From: JAAYYM01 sp964631375
GTDB lineage: Bacteria; Bacillota; Clostridia; Lachnospirales; Lachnospiraceae
Assembly (NCBI GenBank): GCA_964631375.1
Contig: CAZVYQ010000005.1
Location: forward strand, 25,740 to 89,739
Length of the DNA: 64,000 bases
Direction: 5' to 3'
Shown here: positions 43,236 to 52,272 of the stretch, piece after piece
How positions within the stretch are numbered: the stretch's first letter is position 1
How the letters are laid out: each line of letters opens with the position of its first letter
Notes under the pieces: generated by a model
The model's database searches: none
What the model was told of the DNA's origin: nothing
What the model saw: only the letters and a program-made list of their open reading frames with translations
Translations under genes and position numbers: made by a program

Positions 43236-43283
43236 ATCATTTCCTCTTCTCTGCCTGACTTCAGCCTCACTATGACTAATTTA

Positions 43284-45446
43284 TCATGTGCCTTTTTTTC
43301 TGTCAATATAGCCGAAAGCCAGTAAAATGGCGGCAATCACTGCAACAATCCCACAAAACAGGCATATGGGAAGTGAAAAATTTTTATTCATCGTTTTGCT
43401 CTTCGCATACGATTGATTCTCCCCGATTGACTCCTGAACAGAACTGCTTGTTTCCATATCGTCTGATTCATCATGCTCTGGTATTGCCCGTTCTTGTATC
43501 TGATGCGCTGCCGGTATGCTGTCCTCCTGTATTTCTGTAAGAGATTCCTCTTCAGGAATGATAAACTCTACGGATTTGACTGCCAGATTTCCTACCGCAT
43601 CCACTGCCTCTACAGATACGATATATTTACCTGCTTCCTCTATAGGCTGATGTCCATCCCAAAGGTTTTGGTTTACATAAATTCTGTATTGAACTGCTGT
43701 CAGATCATGAATATAGCTTTTGAAGTCCATCGGAAGCGTAAAAATCTCCTGATAGGTCTGATCGATCTCATCCAGATAGCCAATCTGCGGAGGTGTCGAA
43801 TCATATGTAAAGGAAAGAGTTTCTTCAGAGATATGTCCAACTGCATCTCTTGCATGAATTGCCAAATGATAGATCCCGTCTTTGACTACCGTATAGTCTG
43901 ATTTTGAGTATTCCTGTTTCGATTCAAAATCTGGAAGCTCGATCCTCTCCTCAGACTGATCCATCCCCCTTCTAAATCCCGCCGTCGATACAATCTGTTG
44001 ATCATAAAACTGTTCCGTTGAGGAGAACGTGATCACAGGGGCCCTTGAAACCAGTGAATTTGCATCTATCCCGCTAATCGATACGATCGGCGCCACTCTG
44101 TCAATCATAAAAGAAAGCTGCTTGGACTCTGCCTTATGGCCCGCCTCATCCACTGCCTCTACACGGATATGATAAATCCCATCCTTTTGAAAGGTATGAA
44201 CCAGTTTTGACTTCTTGCAATCAGAATTCCAATCTCCAATCGAATATGCCTCCGAGCTTCCCGGGAGACTGCGTGTAACCTGTAGCAAAACCTGATTCCC
44301 CTGATAAAACTCCTCCTCTATTTCTATCAGCAGTTCCTTTTCTGTGCAGAAGTGCCCTCCATCAGACGGACCTGACAGCGTGATAACCGGAGCTGTCACA
44401 TCAACTCGAAATACGACCTGCACTGCCTCGCTGACATTCCCCGCTACATCCGATGCATGGATGACTATAGTATAAATTCCATCTCTGTCATAGAACCTTT
44501 GCAGTAATGTCTCCCTGTCAGTCATTTTACAGTCCAGACATTCGATCTGGCTTGCCGCTCCTTCAAACAGACGGGTAGCTTCAAAATGAATCGTTCCATA
44601 CTCATAGATCTCCTCTGTTATCTGAAATGTCAGTTGACCGGGTTGTGATAACAACTGTCCGTTTGTCACTCCCTCAAAATTCACAACAGGAGCAGTTCGA
44701 TCCAGAAAATAACGACTCTCCCACTTAGTACGATTTCCTGCAAGATCTACCGCTATCAATGTGATCGTTGTTCCGTCTGACGGCGTCTCCTGTTCCAGTT
44801 TCAGTTCTCGATTCAGAGTACTTCTGTCTACACTGCCGTCGGTTTCAGAATACCAAAGCTGTTCATCGCCCACGCGACACTCTATACTTTTCATCCCGCT
44901 ACTGACGTCATGAGACTGAACCTCACACAGAATATCTTCCCGTTGCCATTTCTTAAGATCGCTCTCCGTCTTCAGGGTCAAATCGGGCTGTGTTCGATCA
45001 AAGCATATATGATAAGCCCTACAGATAACCGATTTCTCTGCTTCCATGACAGATACATCTTCTGTCATATTCTCCTCCGACTCGCTGATCTGCTCTTTCT
45101 CCTGTACATTGATACTTTCCGTCTGTATATAGATATGATACCAACCATCCGGCAAATCCAATCGAAGACCTTCCGGCTCTATTTCCTTCCATTCTTCTTT
45201 TTCTGTTCCCTCTTGGTCTACTGTTTCTTCTTCCTCCATAACCACCTGATAGCTGTATACTGTCTCTGTTGTCTGTGGTATCAGCCACAACGCCTGATTT
45301 GTATAGTAGTCCTCTTTCTCTTGTATCAAAATGCTTTCCTTTAGATCATTGCAAACTGTTACCTGAAACAATTCCTCTGCATATAGCTTGTCTGTGTTGA
45401 GTAGGATCAGTAACCACCCAATCACTAACCACCCATACTTCTTCAA
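43284..45446 (-). CDS. Secreted, membrane-anchored Ig-like repeat protein
   Basis: A 720-residue extracellular protein of unknown function. The TTG start at 45446 has GGAGG 7 bp upstream and gives a classical signal peptide MKKYGWLVIGWLLILL. A GTG six codons earlier lacks an SD. After a unique domain (about 25-145), five segments with a period of about 100 residues begin FDRTQPDL, LDRTAPVV, VDVTAPVI, IDRVAPIV and YDSTPPQI and end with VDLAGN- or DVAGN-like strands. These look like bacterial Ig-like repeats. A Glu-rich stretch, a membrane helix (about 693-715) and DRKKGT close the protein. It follows the Ser/Thr kinase gene with 19 bp between, so they form a pair. Confidence 0.8.
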   Translation of the reverse strand: MKKYGWLVIGWLLILLNTDKLYAEELFQVTVCNDLKESILIQEKEDYYTNQALWLIPQTTETVYSYQVVMEEEETVDQEGTEKEEWKEIEPEGLRLDLPDGWYHIYIQTESINVQEKEQISESEENMTEDVSVMEAEKSVICRAYHICFDRTQPDLTLKTESDLKKWQREDILCEVQSHDVSSGMKSIECRVGDEQLWYSETDGSVDRSTLNRELKLEQETPSDGTTITLIAVDLAGNRTKWESRYFLDRTAPVVNFEGVTNGQLLSQPGQLTFQITEEIYEYGTIHFEATRLFEGAASQIECLDCKMTDRETLLQRFYDRDGIYTIVIHASDVAGNVSEAVQVVFRVDVTAPVITLSGPSDGGHFCTEKELLIEIEEEFYQGNQVLLQVTRSLPGSSEAYSIGDWNSDCKKSKLVHTFQKDGIYHIRVEAVDEAGHKAESKQLSFMIDRVAPIVSISGIDANSLVSRAPVITFSSTEQFYDQQIVSTAGFRRGMDQSEERIELPDFESKQEYSKSDYTVVKDGIYHLAIHARDAVGHISEETLSFTYDSTPPQIGYLDEIDQTYQEIFTLPMDFKSYIHDLTAVQYRIYVNQNLWDGHQPIEEAGKYIVSVEAVDAVGNLAVKSVEFIIPEEESLTEIQEDSIPAAHQIQERAIPEHDESDDMETSSSVQESIGENQSYAKSKTMNKNFSLPICLFCGIVAVIAAILLAFGYIDRKKGT

Positions 45447-45465
45447 TCCTGTTCCTCCATTCACT

Positions 45466-46935
45466 TTAATTTTCTTTTTCCAATTCGTCTATCCCTGCCG
45501 TATCTCCTAGTTGGCTGTATACACTAATCAGTGCTTCTCGTAATGCCACCTGCTCCTCCTCTGTATTCATCCCAAACGTTTTTGCTGCCTCTCCATATCC
45601 TACTGCCTGATTCAGGGCAGTCAAAGCTCCTGTTTGATCTGACTGCAGCCTCATCTGACCCAGAAAACGATATTGCATAAAAAGCTGTTGATCATACATA
45701 CACAGCATTCTTTTGTATGCATCGACTTCACCCGCCATAACTTCATCCGGCTTTATCGTGTCAGCTTCCTCGATTTCTTGCTCCAATTCTCTGGCTCCCG
45801 TCTCAAGTAGCTTGATCATATCCAGCGTCGCTGCTTCGTTTTTAGCTCGAAATGGCTCATACTGTCTGCAGATCTGCAGTAAGCCATCATACTTCTCGAT
45901 CGAACACTCTGCATCCAGATATGTTTTCGTGATCTCCTGTAGTTCAGATTTCATCTCCTCGTAGTTTGTCCAAAATCTCATGATCTGCAACTTAGGTAGT
46001 GAATTGGTCACCTCATCAGACAACGGTTCTTCTGTTTGGGTTACAGAATGTACATCTATCTCTGTCTTCACGATTCCCGCCCTTTCCACTGTTGTCTCAA
46101 ATCCACTCCTGACTGACAGCATCAGCAAAACCCAAAGAAGTCCTGTTAAGCCTAGTGTCCTTCTTCGCCTCTGTATAGGACTTGGCAGACACAGTCTTTG
46201 GTAGATCATCAAGGTGCTTTTTAATCTTCCTGCATTGCCAAACCGAAGTCTGGGGCATTGATGTACACAGTGTCGCAAAATGATTTGCAACAGGATATTT
46301 CCAGGGACCTTACTATGATGTAAAACATATCGAAAGCTCTGTCCAAAAGCATACAGATCCGTTCTTGAGTCTATCTCATGTTGCAGATAACCCTCATGAT
46401 CTCCGTATTGCTCCGGAGCTGCAAAGCCAACAGAACCATATGCTTTGACGAAATGTTCCTTACATCCTGCCTCACCTGCAATTCCAAAATCAATTAACTT
46501 TAGTGATTGATTCGGCAGAATCATAATGTTACCGGGCTTGATGTCACAATGCAGGATCGGTGGAGATAATCCATGCAGATATTGCAGAATACCGGCAAGT
46601 TCAATCGCCCAGTTGACAACCTGATGCTCCGTGATCCTGACAATATCTTTGCATAGCAGTTGCTCCAGAGATTGTCCCTCGATGTATTCCAAAACCATAT
46701 ACCGTTTACGCTCCCCGTATATAATCTCCTTGAATCCTATGATTCCGGGATGATGCAATCTCATGAGGATGTCTGCCTCTGCGATATTTTTCTCTGTAAT
46801 CTCCTTAATCACCCATCGCCTGTGAATGGTTTGATCCACAGCAAGATATAGTGCTCCATTCATGCCGCGTCCAAGCTGCCGCATGATCTGATAGTGCCCG
46901 TCAAGCACCTTGCCTAACGATGACAATTCGCCCAC
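45466..46935 (-). CDS. Membrane-anchored Hanks-type Ser/Thr protein kinase
   Basis: A 489-residue kinase. The N-terminal kinase domain (about 14-245) has GRGMNG as glycine loop (22-27), K44 in WVIKEI, E80s helix C region, catalytic loop LHCDIKPGN (HCD rather than HRD), IDFGIAG and GFAAPEQYG. Regulatory SPS-type activation segment seems short. One membrane helix (about 260-278) follows an RRRR stop-transfer-like run, and the outside C-terminal part (280-489) is helical and TPR-like, without PASTA repeats. It is therefore not a PrkC orthologue. It begins a two-gene module with the Ig-repeat protein, between rseP and ispG. Confidence 0.88.
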   Translation of the reverse strand: MGELSSLGKVLDGHYQIMRQLGRGMNGALYLAVDQTIHRRWVIKEITEKNIAEADILMRLHHPGIIGFKEIIYGERKRYMVLEYIEGQSLEQLLCKDIVRITEHQVVNWAIELAGILQYLHGLSPPILHCDIKPGNIMILPNQSLKLIDFGIAGEAGCKEHFVKAYGSVGFAAPEQYGDHEGYLQHEIDSRTDLYAFGQSFRYVLHHSKVPGNILLQIILRHCVHQCPRLRFGNAGRLKSTLMIYQRLCLPSPIQRRRRTLGLTGLLWVLLMLSVRSGFETTVERAGIVKTEIDVHSVTQTEEPLSDEVTNSLPKLQIMRFWTNYEEMKSELQEITKTYLDAECSIEKYDGLLQICRQYEPFRAKNEAATLDMIKLLETGARELEQEIEEADTIKPDEVMAGEVDAYKRMLCMYDQQLFMQYRFLGQMRLQSDQTGALTALNQAVGYGEAAKTFGMNTEEEQVALREALISVYSQLGDTAGIDELEKEN

Positions 46936-47009
46936 TTTACCTCCACTTTATTAATTTCCTACTTGGTTCTCATTTGTGAATGTTCGGCTGATTGTGCCGA
47001 TTGATAAGT

Positions 47010-47056
47010 AAAAAAATATGAATTAGATACTTATTATAGTATCGTAATTCATATTT
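47010..47056 (-). terminator. Intrinsic terminator after rseP
   Basis: Arms AATATGAATTA and TAATTCATATT, with added GATAC/GTATC pairing inside, form a long AT-rich stem (47015-47055). On the minus strand a run of seven T follows. It separates the envelope operon from the kinase gene. Confidence 0.85.
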
Positions 47057-47080
47057 CGTGTCAAAGTATATTAAGATGAC

Positions 47081-47120
47081 CCAGTTCGACCTAGTTCGAT
47101 CTAGTTCAACCTAGTCGAAC
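47081..47120. repeat. Tandem 10-bp repeat CTAGTTCGAC
   Basis: Four adjacent 10-bp units CCAGTTCGAC, CTAGTTCGAT, CTAGTTCAAC and CTAGTCGAAC, with degenerate continuation to about 47140. It lies between the rseP stop and its terminator. No coding or known regulatory role is apparent. Confidence 0.75.
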
Positions 47121-47147
47121 ATAATCAAACATGATCGATCAGGAACT

Positions 47148-48194
47148 CTATTTTTGAAACAATCTCATCACATCATTATACAGTACAAATACCATTAAAA
47201 TCATTAGCAATGCAAATCCCACAAAATGAACCATTCCCTCTTTTTCGTGACTGATCGGCTTACGTCGAATGGCCTCGATCACCAGAAAGACCAGACGTCC
47301 CCCGTCCAATGCCGGTAGTGGCAACAGATTCATCACACCAAGATTCGCTGATATAAGAATTGCAATATCCAACATCGAAATCAAAATTGCAGAAATACCC
47401 GCTGGTTCTGCCTCCTCATACACATCGCCTACCATTTGTGTGATGCCGACCGGACCCATAACATCATCCTTGGAAACCTTGCCACGTACAAGCATTCCAA
47501 GACTTTTTAGTGTCGTTTTGATCCAGTATCTCACCTCATAGACACTGTATTTTAATACCTGTATCGGAGATCCGTCTTTGATATATCGTCCACCTGTAAC
47601 ACCATAATAGTAACGATTTGTCTCTTCATCATATGTCTGGCCTAATGTTGTCTGATGTTTTTCACCATCCCGGACATAAGTAATCTCTACAGGTTGATTC
47701 TGATTGACAAACGAATAAATGATAATCTCACGGTACAGCTTGATATTCTCATGATTCATCTTGATGATCTCATCACCGGCCATCAGTCCTGCTGCTTCTG
47801 CAGAAGATCCCTTTTCCACATCAATAATGGTCGCCGGATCATACCCTGCCCCACTGACCACAAAAAGAGACATAATAAATGCCAGTATAAAGTTAAACAT
47901 CGGACCGGCAATGATCGTAGCAATCCTTGCCCACACACTTGCATTTAAAAACGAATTCTCCGATACATTCTCAGGATCATCCTCATCAAAAATGCACGCC
48001 CCGCCAAACGGAATCAGATTAAGGGCATACTTTGTTCCTTTTCTGGTATACCCGATTATCGTAGGACCAAATCCTATTGAAAACTCCTTCACTGCAATGC
48101 CGTTCATCTTGGCTACCAGGAAGTGTCCGAGTTCATGTGCAATTACAATCACACAGAACATCAGTATTGCTATGACTATTTTCACAAATTCCAC
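47148..48194 (-). CDS. rseP: Site-2 intramembrane zinc metalloprotease RseP/RasP
   Basis: A site-2 protease that cuts transmembrane anti-sigma factors and remnant signal peptides within the membrane. The 348-residue product has the zinc motif HELGH at 20-24, a PDZ domain (about 125-205), and the second active-site motif NLLPLPALDGGRL in the third membrane region. The start overlaps the dxr stop by 13 bp. Substrates such as anti-sigma factors are not encoded nearby. Confidence 0.95.
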   Translation of the reverse strand: MEFVKIVIAILMFCVIVIAHELGHFLVAKMNGIAVKEFSIGFGPTIIGYTRKGTKYALNLIPFGGACIFDEDDPENVSENSFLNASVWARIATIIAGPMFNFILAFIMSLFVVSGAGYDPATIIDVEKGSSAEAAGLMAGDEIIKMNHENIKLYREIIIYSFVNQNQPVEITYVRDGEKHQTTLGQTYDEETNRYYYGVTGGRYIKDGSPIQVLKYSVYEVRYWIKTTLKSLGMLVRGKVSKDDVMGPVGITQMVGDVYEEAEPAGISAILISMLDIAILISANLGVMNLLPLPALDGGRLVFLVIEAIRRKPISHEKEGMVHFVGFALLMILMVFVLYNDVMRLFQK

Positions 48195-49330
48195 CTGCTC
48201 TCAATCATTTCATAGGTTGCAGCTTCGGCAGCAAGTATTTCTTCTACTGTTGGTTCCGCTATCACCTTATGTGCGGCCATGGCGGCCTCTATCATCTCAG
48301 GTATCATCAAAAAGCCTATCTTTCTCTGCAAAAACAAGCCGACGGCTTTTTCATTTGCGGCATTATATACAGTCGGCATGGAACCACCTGCTGTGGCGGC
48401 AGCATATGCCAGCTTTAGCCCCTGAAAGGTCTCCGTATCAGGTGCTTCAAAGGTCATACTGTGTAATTGAAAGAAATCTACACGTTTTTCATGCAACGGC
48501 ATTCTGTCCGGGTAATAAAGTGCATACAGAATCGGCAGCTTCATATCCGGCATACCAAGCTGGGCTATGATCGCACCGTCCACATATTGCACCATGGAGT
48601 GAATGATACTCTGTGGATGAACCACCACCTGTATCTGATCCAGTCCCATATCAAAGAGCCATTTTGCCTCCATAACTTCCAAGCCCTTGTTGACCAACGT
48701 CGCTGAATCAATCGTGATCTTTTGACCCATAGACCAGTTTGGATGCTTGAGGGCATCCTCTACCTTCATATCCTTCAGTTCATCAATCGTTTTTCCCCGA
48801 AATGGTCCACCGGAAGCAGTCAACAAGATCTTCTCCGCCTTGGAACGATCTTCTCCATTCAATGACTGAAATATGGCACTGTGTTCACTGTCTACAGGCA
48901 ATATGGATACTCCGTGCTGCTTTGCCAATGGCATGATAATATGCCCTGCTGTTACGAGTGTTTCCTTATTGGCAAGTGCAATATCCTTCCCTGCTTCAAT
49001 GGCAGCAATGGTCGGACGAATGCCGATCATCCCAACAATCGCAGTTACTAAGGTCTCTGACTCCTGCAACGTTGCAATCGCAAGCATACCCTCCATGCCA
49101 TAATAAACCTTGACAGGCAGATCTGCTACCCGTTCCTTTAGATCCGCTGCTGCTCTTTCATCCCAGAGTGCTGCTATCTTTGGTGAAAACTCTCTGATCT
49201 GGTGCTCCAGCATTTCAACATTTTTTCCGGCTGCAAGAGCTACGACCTGAAGGTCCTGATTCTCACGTACGATTTCCAGAGTTTGTGTACCGATGGAACC
49301 GGTAGAACCCAATATTGCAATTTTTTTCAT
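48182..49330 (-). CDS. dxr: 1-deoxy-D-xylulose 5-phosphate reductoisomerase
   Basis: Second step of the MEP isoprenoid pathway, NADPH-dependent conversion of DXP to MEP. The 382-residue product starts MKKIAILGSTGSIGTQTLE, the Rossmann NADPH motif. The metal and substrate segments VDSEHSAIFQ, LTASGGPFR, KHPNWSMGQKITIDSATL and NKGLEVMEAKWLF are intact. It lies between cdsA (30 bp) and rseP, a conserved order in Firmicutes. Confidence 0.96.
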   Translation of the reverse strand: MKKIAILGSTGSIGTQTLEIVRENQDLQVVALAAGKNVEMLEHQIREFSPKIAALWDERAAADLKERVADLPVKVYYGMEGMLAIATLQESETLVTAIVGMIGIRPTIAAIEAGKDIALANKETLVTAGHIIMPLAKQHGVSILPVDSEHSAIFQSLNGEDRSKAEKILLTASGGPFRGKTIDELKDMKVEDALKHPNWSMGQKITIDSATLVNKGLEVMEAKWLFDMGLDQIQVVVHPQSIIHSMVQYVDGAIIAQLGMPDMKLPILYALYYPDRMPLHEKRVDFFQLHSMTFEAPDTETFQGLKLAYAAATAGGSMPTVYNAANEKAVGLFLQRKIGFLMIPEMIEAAMAAHKVIAEPTVEEILAAEAATYEMIESRWNL

Positions 49331-49360
49331 TGTAACTTCCTTCTTTTATCTACTAGGTCT

Positions 49361-50188
49361 CTATTGGAGACAGATTAATATCACTGTCAAAAAATAAATC
49401 ATCGGCGCCGTAAAGATCACACTGTCAAAGCGATCCAGTATCCCACCATGTCCGGGGATTAACTTACCGTAGTCCTTTAAATCATAATTCCGCTTGATTG
49501 CAGATGCCGCCAGATCTCCGATCTGTGCTACTACTGCACCAACCGCTCCAATGATTACAAGGATCCATGTTACATTCTGGTTTTGAACAACCGATTCCAG
49601 AATAAAGTGACCAAACAGTCCGGCCGCAACAGCAGCACCGACGACACCTCCTATGGAACCCTCTATTGACTTCTTGGGACTAAGCTTCGGAGACAGTTTG
49701 TGTTTTCCAATTAAAATGCCGGTGCAATAAGCACAGGTGTCATTGATCCAGGAACTGATAAAGATCAGCCACACAATATACTCTCCATAGGGCAGTGATC
49801 TGGTCAGATAGATGAAAGACAGCATCACCGGTACATATACAATCCCGAAAAAAGATGCCATAACCTCACCTGCAGTGTGTTTTGGAAATGAAAATACATA
49901 TACAAACATCAGCAGGATTAGAATGGAGATCAGAATCAGCAACAGATACTGCTCTACGATCGGTGACATCATGAACACATAATAAATCAGCATTCCAAGA
50001 AAACCGACTACTTCGAGGGCATTGATTTTCTGGTCACCCTTTCGCACTCCCGTTGCACGATAGAATTCAAACAGACCCACCATGGATATTACACATAATG
50101 CCAGTGCTAACGGATAGCCGCCTGCAATGGTAAACCCAAGTGCCAATATGGTAATTACGATACTGCTCAGTAATCTTGTAACAAACAT
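49361..50188 (-). CDS. cdsA: Phosphatidate cytidylyltransferase
   Basis: Makes CDP-diacylglycerol for phospholipid synthesis at the membrane. The 275-residue product from the start at 50188 (MFVTRLLSSIVI) has about eight membrane helices and the family signature KRNYDLKDYGKLIPGHGGILDRFDS near the C terminus, cited as landmarks KDYGKLIPGHGG and DRFDS. The start has GAGAGG 9 bp upstream. An earlier in-frame start would overlap uppS. Lies 19 bp after uppS. Confidence 0.94.
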   Translation of the reverse strand: MFVTRLLSSIVITILALGFTIAGGYPLALALCVISMVGLFEFYRATGVRKGDQKINALEVVGFLGMLIYYVFMMSPIVEQYLLLILISILILLMFVYVFSFPKHTAGEVMASFFGIVYVPVMLSFIYLTRSLPYGEYIVWLIFISSWINDTCAYCTGILIGKHKLSPKLSPKKSIEGSIGGVVGAAVAAGLFGHFILESVVQNQNVTWILVIIGAVGAVVAQIGDLAASAIKRNYDLKDYGKLIPGHGGILDRFDSVIFTAPMIYFLTVILICLQ

Positions 50189-50207
50189 ATGGCTGTTCCT
50201 CTCCCCT

Positions 50208-50915
50208 CTAAGATTCTCTGACTGCTCCAAATCTTCTGTCTCTACTATTATATACCTCTACAGCCTTTATTAATTCCTCTTTTGTGAAATCAGGCCAGTG
50301 TATGTCTGCAAAGTAAAACTCTGCATATGCTAACTGCCACAACAGAAAATTGGAGATTCTCTGTTCTCCGCTCGTCCGAATCAACAGATCCGGATCTGGG
50401 ATCCCTGCGGTATCCAGATATTGTTCAAACAGTTCCGGCGTAACCGGCTCTTTTGCAATTTTACCTGATTCTCTGTCTGCAATCAAGTGATTTACGGCAC
50501 GCATCAATTCGTCTTTGCTTCCATAGTTCAAGGCAATCTGAAAATGAAGCCCGTCATTATTCTTGGTTGCTTCCTCCAGCTCATTGATTCGCATTCTGAT
50601 ATCCTCGTCCAGACCGCTTTTATCTCCCAAAACCTTCACACACATACGGTTTTTCTCAGCAGTCTTCAGACATGTCTTCATGTAGTTACGTAACAGTTTC
50701 ATCAGGGCATCTACCTCTTCCTTGGGGCGTGTCCAGTTTTCAGTGGAGAAAGCATATATAGTCAGATACTGAATACCCATTTTATATGCCTCTTCGCAGA
50801 TGATCTCTACATTTTTGCTTCCCTGAGCATGTCCGTAATTTCTAGGCATCCCCTTGCTTTTTGCCCATCTGCCGTTCCCGTCCAGAATAATTGCTACATG
50901 ATTTGGTATATTCAT
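50208..50915 (-). CDS. uppS: Undecaprenyl diphosphate synthase (cis-prenyltransferase)
   Basis: Makes the C55 lipid carrier for peptidoglycan and other envelope polymers. The 235-residue product has the catalytic loop AIILDGNGRWAKSKGMPR with D at residue 12, HAQGSKNVEII, FSTENWTRP, and the terminal SGEQRISNFLLWQLAYAE. Full length. Preceded by a short hairpin that may attenuate transcription from frr. Confidence 0.96.
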   Translation of the reverse strand: MNIPNHVAIILDGNGRWAKSKGMPRNYGHAQGSKNVEIICEEAYKMGIQYLTIYAFSTENWTRPKEEVDALMKLLRNYMKTCLKTAEKNRMCVKVLGDKSGLDEDIRMRINELEEATKNNDGLHFQIALNYGSKDELMRAVNHLIADRESGKIAKEPVTPELFEQYLDTAGIPDPDLLIRTSGEQRISNFLLWQLAYAEFYFADIHWPDFTKEELIKAVEVYNSRDRRFGAVRES

Positions 50916-50941
50916 CGCTATTTTTCACTCCTTAAAAAATG

Positions 50942-50957
50942 AGAGGACACGACCTCT
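50942..50957 (-). terminator. Weak hairpin between frr and uppS
   Basis: Stem AGAGG/CCTCT with a 6-nt loop is followed on the minus strand by CATTTTTT. The stem is short, so it may act only as an attenuator inside the operon. Confidence 0.4.
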
Positions 50958-50996
50958 GATAGTTGTCATGCCCCCCAATATTCACTTTCGATCCAT

Positions 50997-51548
50997 TCAG
51001 ACTTTGAGAATTTCTTCGGATTTCTCTTCGATCAGTTTATCGATGTCTTTGATATACTTATCAGTCATCTTTTGGAGTTGATCCTCCAGATCCTTGATCT
51101 CATCCTCGGATACATCCTCCTTTGATAGCTTCTTAAAGGATTCATTTCCGTCTCTTCTGATATTTCTTACTGCAACCTTATTGGCTTCGCCCTTTTTCTT
51201 GACATCCTTCACCAATTCTTTTCTGCGTTCCTCTGTCAACTCCGGAAAAACCAAACGAATGGTCTGACCATCATTGGTAGGGTTGATACCGATATCGGAT
51301 GTCATGATTGCTCTCTCTATTTCCTTTAACAGACTCTTTTCCCATGGTGCGATCTGTATCAGACGAGGCTCAGGTACGGAAACATTGCTGACCTGTTGAA
51401 TAGGAGTCGGTGTTCCGTAATAATCAACACGTAACTTATCCAGTACATGTGGATTGGCACGTCCGGCCCTGATGGTTGCATATTCAGAAACCAGATTATC
51501 ATAAGTCTTGTTCATTTTCTCGTCGTAAATCTTGATCTTCTCATTCAT
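50997..51548 (-). CDS. frr: Ribosome recycling factor
   Basis: Splits post-termination ribosomes with EF-G. The 183-residue product is the usual length. Conserved RAGRANPHVLDKLRVDYYG, PTPIQQVSNVSVPEPRL and the helical end KMTDKYIKDIDKLIEEK are all present. It lies 12 bp after pyrH, as in nearly all Firmicutes. Confidence 0.97.
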   Translation of the reverse strand: MNEKIKIYDEKMNKTYDNLVSEYATIRAGRANPHVLDKLRVDYYGTPTPIQQVSNVSVPEPRLIQIAPWEKSLLKEIERAIMTSDIGINPTNDGQTIRLVFPELTEERRKELVKDVKKKGEANKVAVRNIRRDGNESFKKLSKEDVSEDEIKDLEDQLQKMTDKYIKDIDKLIEEKSEEILKV

Positions 51549-51560
51549 AATGAAACCCTC

Positions 51561-52256
51561 CTATACCGTAACCTTTGTTCCGTTAAATTTTCCCTTAATG
51601 GTATTTACGATACTGTTTTCCTCATTCAGGCCAAATACCAGCATCGGCATATGATTTTCCATGGCCAGAATAGAGGCTGTCAGATCAACCACCTGCAGCT
51701 TACGGTCAATGACCTCCTGGATGGAAACTTCATCATATTTCTTTGCAGCCGGATTGATCCTCGGATCTGAGTCATAGACTCCGTCAATCGCCTTTGCAAG
51801 CAGGATCGTCTCTGCCTCAACCTCGATTGCTCTCAGAACCACTCCCGTATCTGTTGAGAAATATGGATGTCCTGTTCCTCCGGCAAAAAAGACTACCATA
51901 CCACGTTCAAAGTATTTATTTGCTCTGTCCTTTGAAAATAGTTTGGTAAATGAACTGCATTCAAATGGTGTCAGAATGGAAGTCTGCATACCCACTGATC
52001 TGAATATCTCAGATACATAGATACAGTTCATGACTGTTGCCAGCATACCGATCTGATCTGCCTTGGTTCGATCAATATTTTCGCTGGTGCGTCCTCTCCA
52101 GAAATTACCGCCTCCGATCACAATACCAACCTGTATCCCATCGTCAACCAGTTCCTTTACCTGTAGAGCCACACCTCTGACTGTCGGTTCATCGAATCCG
52201 GTCTTCTGACTACCGGCTAATGCTTCCCCACTTAATTTCAATAATACTCTTTTCAT
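51561..52256 (-). CDS. pyrH: UMP kinase
   Basis: Phosphorylates UMP to UDP; a hexameric amino-acid-kinase-fold enzyme. The 231-residue product from 52256 (MKRVLLKLSGEALAG) has KELVDDGIQVGIVIGGGNFWRG and FFAGGTGHPYFSTDTG. AGGAAG lies about 8 bp upstream of this start. An in-frame start 57 bp earlier would overlap the bactofilin gene. In many Firmicutes rpsB and tsf precede pyrH, but here a bactofilin gene does. Confidence 0.96.
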   Translation of the reverse strand: MKRVLLKLSGEALAGSQKTGFDEPTVRGVALQVKELVDDGIQVGIVIGGGNFWRGRTSENIDRTKADQIGMLATVMNCIYVSEIFRSVGMQTSILTPFECSSFTKLFSKDRANKYFERGMVVFFAGGTGHPYFSTDTGVVLRAIEVEAETILLAKAIDGVYDSDPRINPAAKKYDEVSIQEVIDRKLQVVDLTASILAMENHMPMLVFGLNEENSIVNTIKGKFNGTKVTV

Positions 52257-52272
52257 ATGACTGTCTTCCTGA

